The position numbers and the translations under genes are program-made. From NCBI GenBank assembly GCA_934402125.1, contig CAKRTY010000113.1, positions 1 through 5,670 of the forward strand: a stretch of DNA of 5,670 bases. The letters run 5' to 3'. A model generated the notes under the pieces. That model made no database searches, was not told the DNA's origin, and saw nothing but the letters and a program-made list of their open reading frames with translations. Within the stretch, counting starts at the first letter, position 1; each line of letters starts with the position of its first letter. Of the stretch, positions 1-5,479 are shown piece after piece. The DNA comes from an uncultured Anaerosacchariphilus sp. GTDB taxonomy: Bacteria > Bacillota > Clostridia > Lachnospirales > Lachnospiraceae.

Positions 1-490
1 GCTCCCGCAGGTTGTTCAGGATGCTGATCAGACGCTGGTTGTCCGTTGCGGCATAAATGATATCGTGGAACTTCACGTCCGCTGCCGCCAGGCTGGTATA
101 ATCGTCCGAATCCTTCAGCTTCCGGAATTCTTCTCCGGCCTGGGCAAGCTCCTCTAAAAGCTCCGGCGTAATCCGGTCGCAGGCTATCTCAGCCGCCATA
201 ATCTCCAGCGTCCGGCGCACCTCCAGCACATCCTTCAGATCTTTTTCGGTAATGCTGGCTACAATGGCTCCTCTTCGGGGAATCATTACAACCAGTCCCT
301 CCAGCTCCAGCTTCCGGATAGCCTCCCGGATCGGGGTACGGCTCACGCCCAGACGATCGGCCAGATGAATCTCCATCAGACGCTCGCCCGGTTCCAGTTC
401 TCCGCGCAGGATTGCCTGACGCAGGGTCTGGAATACCACGTCCCGCAGCGGAAGATATTCATTCATAGTTGCGTTTATTTCCTGACTCAT
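1..490 (-). CDS. GntR-family (FadR/FCD subfamily) transcriptional regulator, C-terminus cut by window edge
   Basis: A DNA-binding regulator that probably represses transcription in response to a small carboxylate-type ligand, as FCD-domain GntR proteins do; the ligand cannot be read from sequence. 163 codons are visible, beginning MSQEINATMNEYLPL; the family is usually about 220-240 residues, so roughly the last quarter lies outside. Residues 12-78 form the winged helix-turn-helix: ILRGELEPGERL (27-38), LADRLGVSRTPIREAIRKLE (43-62) and the wing RRGAIVASI (72-80). The FCD domain starts near residue 84 (DLKDVLEVRRTLE). The DVKFH segment (138-142) has the Asp-x3-His spacing of the first two metal ligands in metal-binding FCD proteins; the other two histidines would lie beyond the edge. 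The start at 490 is set by AGGAGG eight bases upstream and overlaps the ispE stop (TGATG), so the two are probably translationally coupled. Likely autoregulated through the repeat at 1405-1431 (inference). Family call is firm; function is open. Confidence 0.93.
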   Translation of the reverse strand, partial: MSQEINATMNEYLPLRDVVFQTLRQAILRGELEPGERLMEIHLADRLGVSRTPIREAIRKLELEGLVVMIPRRGAIVASITEKDLKDVLEVRRTLEIMAAEIACDRITPELLEELAQAGEEFRKLKDSDDYTSLAAADVKFHDIIYAATDNQRLISILNNLRE

Positions 491-1386
491 CAGCCATTCC
501 TCCTGTTGTTATTATTGTAGGGCGTCGTCAGAAACAGCTGCCGGGCCAGACGGCTCTTTCTGATAGCCGCCATGGCTCTGCGGGCCTGCATCCGATCCTC
601 ATAGATACCGAATACGGTCGGTCCGCTGCCGCTCATCAGCGCTACGGCTGCCCCGTTTGCCTCCATGGTTTCTTTCAGCTTTCCGATGACCGGATAGGCC
701 TCCGCCGTCACGGTCTCCAGCACATTGCCGTTTCGCAGGGCTTCTGCCATGCCGGAAAGATCCTGCTTTTTCAGCGCTTCCAGAACTCCGTCGATATCCG
801 GATGCTGATCCGGCCTCAGATCATTGGCGTGGAGATTCTCATAGACATACTTGGTGGACACGCTGATCCCGGGCTTGGCCACCAGAATATTGCAGGGCGG
901 CATAGGCGGCAAGGGAGTCAGCTTCTCTCCGATTCCCTCTGCCAGAGCGGTTCCGCGCATAATGCAATAGGGTACGTCCGCCCCAATCTTCACAGCCCGC
1001 TCCATGAGCTGCTCCTGGCTTAAGCCCAGACCATACATACGGTTCAGGCCGTATAGAACGGCTGCCGCGTCGGAGCTTCCTCCCGCCATGCCTGCCGCTA
1101 CCGGAATATATTTCTTCAGGTCAATGGAAAGTCCGCCCCGGATGTCAAATTCCTCAAACAGCAGATTCGCAGCCTTATATACCAGGTTATTTTCATTTGC
1201 GGGCAGATAATAAAGATTCGTTCTGACCCGGATTCCTTCTTTGTCCTGCTTTACCAACGCAAGACGATCAAAAATACGCACTGTCTGCATAATCATCCGC
1301 ACGTCATGGTACCCATCCTCCCTTTTACGGAGCACGTCCAGACCCAGATTAATCTTTGCCAGTGCCTTTAACTGCATCTTATCCAT
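490..1386 (-). CDS. ispE: 4-diphosphocytidyl-2-C-methyl-D-erythritol kinase (IspE)
   Basis: Cytosolic GHMP-family kinase that uses ATP to phosphorylate the 2-hydroxyl of 4-diphosphocytidyl-2-C-methylerythritol, the fourth step of the MEP pathway to isopentenyl diphosphate. The 298 residues match the usual 280-300. Visible motifs are AKINLGLDV (10-18, with the conserved Lys11 and Asn13), DGYH (24-27), the glycine-rich ATP loop PVAAGMAGGSSDAA (95-108), GADVPYC (135-141, Asp137 the expected catalytic Asp), and the C-terminal GHMP motif MSGSGPTVF (251-259). I chose the ATG at 1386 because AGGAAG lies nine bases upstream and homology begins at once. An in-frame ATG at 1428 would add 14 residues with no family similarity and lies upstream of the predicted transcription start. 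The odd tail YNNNNRRNG overlaps the ribosome site of the downstream regulator. It is first gene of an ispE-gntR operon, with its own promoter just upstream. Confidence 0.97.
   Translation of the reverse strand: MDKMQLKALAKINLGLDVLRKREDGYHDVRMIMQTVRIFDRLALVKQDKEGIRVRTNLYYLPANENNLVYKAANLLFEEFDIRGGLSIDLKKYIPVAAGMAGGSSDAAAVLYGLNRMYGLGLSQEQLMERAVKIGADVPYCIMRGTALAEGIGEKLTPLPPMPPCNILVAKPGISVSTKYVYENLHANDLRPDQHPDIDGVLEALKKQDLSGMAEALRNGNVLETVTAEAYPVIGKLKETMEANGAAVALMSGSGPTVFGIYEDRMQARRAMAAIRKSRLARQLFLTTPYNNNNRRNG
499..504 (-). promoter_or_regulatory. Ribosome binding site of the GntR regulator, inside the ispE coding end
   Basis: A perfect AGGAGG on the minus strand, eight bases before the regulator ATG. 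It is read in frame as the Arg-Arg pair near the C-terminus of IspE. Together with the TGATG overlap it indicates translational coupling of the two genes. Confidence 0.85.
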
Positions 1387-1395
1387 AGTATTGTA

Positions 1396-1401
1396 CTTCC
1401 T
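1396..1401 (-). promoter_or_regulatory. Ribosome binding site that decides the ispE start
   Basis: Read on the minus strand this is AGGAAG, nine bases before the ATG at 1386. It favours that ATG over the longer in-frame start at 1428, which would sit within the promoter itself. Confidence 0.75.
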
Positions 1402-1404
1402 GTG

Positions 1405-1431
1405 TTTTTTGTATACACAGTATACCAAAAA
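1405..1431 (-). promoter_or_regulatory. Candidate operator: 12-3-12 inverted repeat with GTATAC cores
   Basis: On the plus strand the left arm is ttttttgtatac (1405-1416), the spacer aca, and the right arm gtataccaaaaa (1420-1431). The arms are inverted copies at 11 of 12 positions, and each contains the self-complementary GTATAC. The element covers the -10 box and expected start site of the ispE-gntR promoter, where a bound dimer or pair of dimers would block initiation. GTATAC-centred sites are known for several FadR-type GntR proteins, for example the E. coli UxuR/ExuR consensus with a GGTATACC core. The regulator encoded in the same operon is therefore the obvious candidate ligand. The repeat is seen directly; its use as an operator is inferred. 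Confidence 0.6.
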
Positions 1432-1447
1432 CGGGGGTAAAATGCAA
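1419..1447 (-). promoter_or_regulatory. SigA-type promoter of ispE-gntR
   Basis: On the minus strand: -35 TTGCAT (1442-1447), a 17-base spacer, and -10 TATACT (1419-1424) preceded by TGG, giving an extended -10 (TGn). The -35 is weak (only TTG matches consensus), which the extended -10 may offset. Transcription would begin near 1411-1412 and leave about 25 untranslated bases, enough for the ribosome site. The -35 falls in the loop of the sipL terminator hairpin. Confidence 0.68.
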
Positions 1448-1462
1448 GAAATCTTTACCCCC
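1425..1462 (-). terminator. Rho-independent terminator of sipL
   Basis: A perfect 9-bp inverted repeat: GGGGGTAAA (1454-1462 as read on the minus strand) pairs with TTTACCCCC (1433-1441) across a 12-base loop. It is followed on the minus strand by GTTTTTGG. It starts 21 bases after the sipL stop. The stem is strong and GC-rich at its base, but the T-run is only five, so some readthrough into ispE is possible. No T-run follows on the plus strand, so it should act only for sipL. Confidence 0.75.
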
Positions 1463-1483
1463 GACCCTCTGTTTTTCCCGTTT

Positions 1484-3037
1484 TTATCCCAGTTCCTTTA
1501 CCAGGATCAGCTTCCTTCCCGGACGGATTTCCTCCGGCGTACAATCGTTCATTTCACAGATATGCGCGCCGGTGCTGCGGCAGCCTCTGGCAATATCCCA
1601 AAGGGTATCCCGGGGCTGTACCGTATACAGGGTAAAGGCCGGCAGCGCCTTCAGCTCCTCCGGATCCAGGGGCTTCTCCGTTACCTCCTTCACCGACTCC
1701 ACGCTTTCCTTTTCCAGCACCAGCAGGTTCAGGAGTATCACGGCCTTCACCTCCAGCTCCCCGCCGCCGGCCATATCTACCGCCAGCTGATCCAGCATAC
1801 AGTCCAGATAGCGCACATGATTTTCTGTGATTCCCGGCACATCTATCTGATGCTCAAAGGGAATATTTTCCTTTTTACACAAAATGGGGTGGCTGTCGTC
1901 GGAGGTGATGTACAATACCTCTGCCTGCACCGCCCCCTCTATCCGCAGACCCTGTTCACTGACCCGGCAGTCGTCCAGCCGTACCTCGCCGCTGCTGTGG
2001 CAGATCTGCAGGATCTGTGTCTCCGGATGGTCGGCCCGGATCCGCCCGGCTGCCCGGCACCGGGAACTGCTGCAGATCAGAAGACGTTCATAATCCGCCC
2101 GTTCCTTTTCCGGTATCAGCTCCTTTTTCAGACTATACAGATCAGTAATGACGTCCAACTCTTCTTCCTCATACATCCGGATATCCAGACTCAGCACCGC
2201 GTCCACATGAAGCACCCGCAGCTCGCCGTCGTAATCGGGCTTCACCTCCAGCTCCGCCCCGGCCAGGCGAAGACTCAGGCCTGCTGCCACGCCTTCCCGG
2301 CTTCCGCTCAGATCCAGCCGGCTGCTGAAGGGAAGGCTCTGCTCCAGCCAGCCCATCTTCTGCTCCTCTTCGCCCTCATACAGTACAAATACCAGCAGCT
2401 CCCCCTTGACCAGAAGCTCCTCCTCCCCGGGACGGACTTCCGTACTCCGCAGACTCACATCCTGCCAGATCAGCTTCCCTATATTCGGCTTGTTGGCAGG
2501 AAGTATGATCTCATCCCGGACCCGGCAGGTATCCTTTTTCTGTACCGTCAGGGCCGCGGCCTTCAGCCGCTCCGTCCGGATCTCTGCCTCGCCCTCCTGT
2601 GCCTCTGTGGGCAGCTCCTCCTCTGCCAGCTCCTCTACAGTCACCTCCAGCGTTCCGACTGCCCGGATTCCGATTTTCCGGGAATTGATCAGGACAGCCG
2701 AGATATCCTCCAGCGTCCAGGTAAGCTTCAGGCTGTCTCCGTCCCGGGCCGTCTCCACATTCAGGGCTTCCTCAAAGGGAATCTGTCCCCGGACGCTATG
2801 TAGTCCGCCCTCCTCCAGATCGTCCATATAAAGCACATCGAAATTCAGTTTTCCCTGCACCAGCGCCCGGCCGTTTTCCGCCCGGATCTCCCCGATTTCC
2901 AGCGTCCCCTTTTCCTGCACCAGCATTCCGGCGTCCGGCATGTTTTCCGAAATTTTATAATCCTCATCCAGCGTCATCTGACTGACTGCTTTTCCCTTCT
3001 GCCTGGTCATGCGGATGGTTTTTCGGACAAGTTCCAT
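1484..3037 (-). CDS. sipL: SipL-like spore morphogenesis protein (three SPOCS/DUF3794 units plus C-terminal LysM)
   Basis: Probable clostridial counterpart of SpoVID. In C. difficile SipL binds the coat ATPase SpoIVA through its LysM domain and is needed to encase the forespore with coat; it acts in the mother cell. The 517 residues are close to C. difficile SipL (about 520). Three SPOCS units are visible around 30-135, 165-290 and 315-440. Each has a strand ending in VLY: GKLNFDVLYMDD (62-73), KGELLVFVLYEGE (211-223) and EGAVQAEVLYITSDD (367-381). The LysM domain runs about 468-514 (FTLYTVQPRDTLWDIARGC, then IRPGRKLILVK). No signal peptide or membrane segment is seen. The ATG at 3037 has GGGAGG eight bases upstream. 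It is divergent from malQ and probably monocistronic, ending at the hairpin at 1425-1462. The LysM carries three cysteines (486, 494, 499). Domain architecture is sure; orthology to SipL is very likely from domain order and length. Confidence 0.9.
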   Translation of the reverse strand: MELVRKTIRMTRQKGKAVSQMTLDEDYKISENMPDAGMLVQEKGTLEIGEIRAENGRALVQGKLNFDVLYMDDLEEGGLHSVRGQIPFEEALNVETARDGDSLKLTWTLEDISAVLINSRKIGIRAVGTLEVTVEELAEEELPTEAQEGEAEIRTERLKAAALTVQKKDTCRVRDEIILPANKPNIGKLIWQDVSLRSTEVRPGEEELLVKGELLVFVLYEGEEEQKMGWLEQSLPFSSRLDLSGSREGVAAGLSLRLAGAELEVKPDYDGELRVLHVDAVLSLDIRMYEEEELDVITDLYSLKKELIPEKERADYERLLICSSSRCRAAGRIRADHPETQILQICHSSGEVRLDDCRVSEQGLRIEGAVQAEVLYITSDDSHPILCKKENIPFEHQIDVPGITENHVRYLDCMLDQLAVDMAGGGELEVKAVILLNLLVLEKESVESVKEVTEKPLDPEELKALPAFTLYTVQPRDTLWDIARGCRSTGAHICEMNDCTPEEIRPGRKLILVKELG

Positions 3038-3066
3038 TTCTTGTACCTCCCAGTTTCCTTTCTACC

Positions 3067-3074
3067 AGTCTATG
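3067..3074 (-). promoter_or_regulatory. Candidate SigE-like -10 element for sipL
   Basis: On the minus strand CATAGACT matches 7 of 8 positions of the mother-cell sigma consensus CATACAnT. Initiation near 3060 would give a leader of about 23 bases. A GTATTTG sequence (3087-3093) about 12 bases further upstream is a poor -35, slightly too close. SipL is SigE-controlled in C. difficile, which makes the match plausible. No SigA-type promoter is evident for sipL. Tentative. Confidence 0.4.
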
Positions 3075-3136
3075 CGCCCCTCTGCCCAAATACCACCGGC
3101 CTCTGTTCTTTAATTTGGAAAATAACCCCGTAATCC

Positions 3137-3165
3137 TTGTTTTTTAACGGCTTTTTTATTATAAT
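3137..3165 (+). promoter_or_regulatory. SigA-type promoter of the malQ operon
   Basis: TTGTTT (3137-3142), a 17-base spacer, and a consensus TATAAT (3160-3165). Initiation would fall near 3172, giving a leader of about 30 bases. No catabolite-repression (cre) site or other obvious operator is seen nearby. The element lies more than 60 bases from the sipL -10 candidate, so the divergent promoters need not interfere. Confidence 0.75.
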
Positions 3166-3172
3166 AGCGAGA

Positions 3173-3186
3173 GGTGGATTTCCACC
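3173..3186 (+). other. Small hairpin at the 5' end of the malQ transcript
   Basis: GGTGGA (3173-3178) and TCCACC (3181-3186) are perfect inverted copies, giving a five- or six-base GC-rich stem. It begins at the predicted transcription start and ends two bases before the AAGGAGG ribosome site (3189-3195). It could protect the mRNA 5' end or modulate ribosome access. It is too short for a riboswitch and has no T-run after it. Confidence 0.45.
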
Positions 3187-3201
3187 CCAAGGAGGATTAT
3201 T

Positions 3202-4725
3202 ATGCGTTTAAAAATGACTACCGCCGAGGATCCGGTCAACTACCGGTACAGCGGCGTTCTGGCTCACCCCACTTCCTTTCCCTCTCCGTACGGAATCGGC
3301 GATTTCGGAAAGGGTGCCTATGATTTTATAGATTTTCTCGCGGAAAGCGGTCAGCACCTGTGGCAGATCCTGCCCATGGTACCCATCACTTCCTTCGGAA
3401 ACTCCCCCTATCAGGGATATTCCGTATTTGCGGGGGAACCGCTGCTCATCAGCCCGGAGCTGCTTTTGAAGGTCGGACTTCTGGAGCAGGCTGACCTGTC
3501 GCAGCTTCCTGATTTCAACCCGGACCGGGTAGACTATGACCGGGTACGGGAATACAAATACCCGCTTTATCAGAAGGCCTATGAGCGCTTTGCCCATTCT
3601 GAGAACAAGGAGCTTCAGAAGGACTACGATACCTTCTGCCAGGACAACGAGGACTGGCTGGCAGATTACTGCCTGTACATGGCCCTGAGGGACGAACAGG
3701 ACGGCCTTTCCTGGACCAAATGGCCGGAATCCCTGCGGAATCTGGACCGGCAGAACCGGATTTTCTGGGAGAAAAAGCTGAAGGATCAAATCCACTATCA
3801 GGCCTTCCTGCAGTTTATGTTCTATACCCAGTGGCACACTCTAAAGCGCTATGCCAACGATAAGGGAATCGCCATCGTAGGCGATATTCCCATCTTTGTA
3901 TCTCCCGACGGCGCGGACGTCTGGGCCAACCGCCGTCTGTTCCAGGTGGATACCAAGGGCTATCCCTCTTCTGTAGCCGGAGTTCCCCCCGACTATTTCA
4001 GCGCCACCGGCCAGAAATGGGGCAATCCCCTCTATGACTGGAAGGAGCACAAAAAAGAGGGCTACCGCTGGTGGATCCAACGGGTAAAGCACCAGCTCGA
4101 CCAGGTGGATTACGTCCGTATCGACCATTTCCGGGGCTTCGAGGCCTACTGGGAGGTTCCGGTGGACGCAGAGACCGCCATGACCGGCGAATGGAAGAAG
4201 GGACCGGGCGCAGATCTGTTCCTGGCTATTCAGAAGGAGCTGGGCGACGACCTGCCCATTTTTGCGGAGGATCTGGGTCTGATTACTCCGGAGGTCACAG
4301 CACTCCGGGATCAGTTTGGTTTCCCGGGTATGCGGATTCTTCAGTTCGCCTTTGAGGGCGGCGAAAGCAGCTTCCTGCCCCACCAGTTTGACACCCGCAA
4401 CTGCATCTGCTACACCGGAACCCATGACAACGATACCACGGTGGGCTGGTACCAGCATACGAGCGACTACGCCCGTGATAAAGTACGCCGTTACATGAAC
4501 ACGGACGCTTCCAGCGTCAGCTGGGACTTTATCCGTATCTGCCTGGGCACCATTGCCCGGTACGCGATTTTCCCGGTACAGGATCTCCTGAAGGTAGGCA
4601 GCGACTGCCGCATGAATACGCCGGGAACCGCAGAACATAACTGGGAATGGCGGTTCCGCGAGGGAAGCTTAAATTCTGGCATGGCCGGCGGACTTCGTCA
4701 GATGACGGAGCTGTTCGGACGATAG
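3202..4725 (+). CDS. malQ: 4-alpha-glucanotransferase (amylomaltase, GH77)
   Basis: Cytosolic disproportionating enzyme that transfers alpha-1,4-glucan segments between maltooligosaccharides and releases glucose; used in maltodextrin and glycogen metabolism. The 507 residues match single-domain bacterial GH77 enzymes (about 500). Visible are the N-terminal SGVLAHPTSFPSPYGIGDFG (17-36), NSPYQGYSVFAG (67-78), the 250s-loop region with GVPPDYFSATGQKWGNPLYDW (260-280), RIDHFRGFEAYW (306-317, nucleophile Asp308), FAEDLG (354-359, acid/base Glu356), GTHDND (406-411, transition-state Asp409) and the C-terminal NTPGTAEHNWEWR (472-484). All catalytic residues are present. AAGGAGG lies six bases before the first ATG; Met5 is too far from it. 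It leads a likely malQ-plsC-ddl operon. No glycogen synthase or phosphorylase gene is in the window, so the glucan source is unknown. Confidence 0.98.
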   Translation: MRLKMTTAEDPVNYRYSGVLAHPTSFPSPYGIGDFGKGAYDFIDFLAESGQHLWQILPMVPITSFGNSPYQGYSVFAGEPLLISPELLLKVGLLEQADLSQLPDFNPDRVDYDRVREYKYPLYQKAYERFAHSENKELQKDYDTFCQDNEDWLADYCLYMALRDEQDGLSWTKWPESLRNLDRQNRIFWEKKLKDQIHYQAFLQFMFYTQWHTLKRYANDKGIAIVGDIPIFVSPDGADVWANRRLFQVDTKGYPSSVAGVPPDYFSATGQKWGNPLYDWKEHKKEGYRWWIQRVKHQLDQVDYVRIDHFRGFEAYWEVPVDAETAMTGEWKKGPGADLFLAIQKELGDDLPIFAEDLGLITPEVTALRDQFGFPGMRILQFAFEGGESSFLPHQFDTRNCICYTGTHDNDTTVGWYQHTSDYARDKVRRYMNTDASSVSWDFIRICLGTIARYAIFPVQDLLKVGSDCRMNTPGTAEHNWEWRFREGSLNSGMAGGLRQMTELFGR

Positions 4726-4729
4726 GAGG
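4724..4729 (+). promoter_or_regulatory. plsC ribosome binding site overlapping the malQ stop
   Basis: AGGAGG five bases before the plsC ATG; its first two bases are the end of the malQ TAG stop. Ribosomes finishing malQ would sit on this site, which supports co-transcription and coupling. Confidence 0.8.
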
Positions 4730-4734
4730 CCTTT

Positions 4735-5466
4735 ATGATTCGATTAATACTGGTAGCCCTTGTTTTATTCGGCTTTCTGATTCTGGGAATCCCGGTGCTG
4801 CTCATCGAGTGGATCATCGGAAAATTCAATCAGCGCGCCAAGGATTACAGCTCTCTCCGCCTGGTGCAGGGCGCCTTTAAGCTGATTCTTTTCATGACCG
4901 GCGTAAAGCTTACCGTCATCGGCGAGGAGCATGTGCCGAAGGATCGGGCCGTTCTCTATGTGGGCAACCACCGCAGCTATTTTGACGTCATTATGACCTA
5001 CGCCCGCTGCCCCCGTCTTACGGGCTATGTGGCCAAGGTGGAGATGCTGCGCTATCCGCTTTTACGGGACTGGATGAAGAATCTGTACTGTCTGTTCCTG
5101 GACCGGGGAGATATCAAGGCCGGATTGAAAACGATTCTCAAGGGAATCGAATATATTAAAAACGGAATCTCTATCTGTATTTTCCCGGAGGGTACCCGCA
5201 ACCATCACGACGAGCTTCTGCCCTTTAAGGAAGGAAGCATGAAGATGGCGGAGAAGACAGGCTGTCCCATCATTCCCATGGCCATCACCAATTCCGCGGA
5301 GATCTTCGAAAACCATATCCCGTTTATCCGCCGCTGCCATGTAATTCTGGAGTACGGCGAGCCGATTCTGGTTTCCGAGCTTTCCAAAGAGGATAAGAAA
5401 TTCCTGGGCGCTTACACCCAGCAGAAAATTCAGGCAATGCTGGATAAAAACCGGGCACTGCTGTAG
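4735..5466 (+). CDS. plsC: 1-acyl-sn-glycerol-3-phosphate acyltransferase (PlsC family)
   Basis: Membrane-bound enzyme that acylates the 2-position of lysophosphatidic acid to give phosphatidic acid, the precursor of membrane phospholipids. The 243 residues are typical. A hydrophobic segment at about 3-28 is the membrane anchor. The acyltransferase motifs are in order: NHRSYFD (78-84, the HX4D catalytic His79 and Asp84), FLDRGD (121-126), FPEGTR (150-155, phosphate binding) and IIPMAI (179-184). Only one ATG fits the AGGAGG site. It lies nine bases after malQ and 13 before ddl, with no intervening promoter or terminator seen. Substrate is inferred from family; some relatives acylate other lysophospholipids. 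Confidence 0.93.
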   Translation: MIRLILVALVLFGFLILGIPVLLIEWIIGKFNQRAKDYSSLRLVQGAFKLILFMTGVKLTVIGEEHVPKDRAVLYVGNHRSYFDVIMTYARCPRLTGYVAKVEMLRYPLLRDWMKNLYCLFLDRGDIKAGLKTILKGIEYIKNGISICIFPEGTRNHHDELLPFKEGSMKMAEKTGCPIIPMAITNSAEIFENHIPFIRRCHVILEYGEPILVSELSKEDKKFLGAYTQQKIQAMLDKNRALL

Positions 5467-5479
5467 ATAGGAGGAGCTT

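Noticed and set aside
469..1023. A 184-codon plus-strand open frame antisense to ispE.
   Set aside because: IspE motifs are complete on the other strand, and the antisense translation shows no domain.
1387..1428. A 14-residue N-terminal extension of IspE from the ATG at 1428.
   Set aside because: The upstream ATG lies at the -10/spacer of the predicted promoter, lacks a ribosome site, and the added residues do not belong to the family.
1623..1628. A second GTATAC site inside sipL as a possible regulator site.
   Set aside because: It is isolated, without the paired arm or T/A flanks, and lies in codons for the conserved LysM YTVQ segment; expected by chance.
1241..2803. A 520-codon plus-strand open frame antisense to sipL and the ispE start.
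   Set aside because: It is a shadow of the GC-rich sipL codons: low-complexity Leu/Gln/His/Pro-rich product, no recognisable domain, no ribosome site at its start, and it runs through the terminator/promoter region.
3137..3201. A riboswitch or attenuator in the malQ leader.
   Set aside because: The predicted leader is only about 30 bases and holds one short stem without a following T-run, too small for a known riboswitch class.
3841..4638. A 265-codon minus-strand open frame inside malQ.
   Set aside because: malQ has all GH77 catalytic motifs in its own frame; the antisense product has no family features and no ribosome site.
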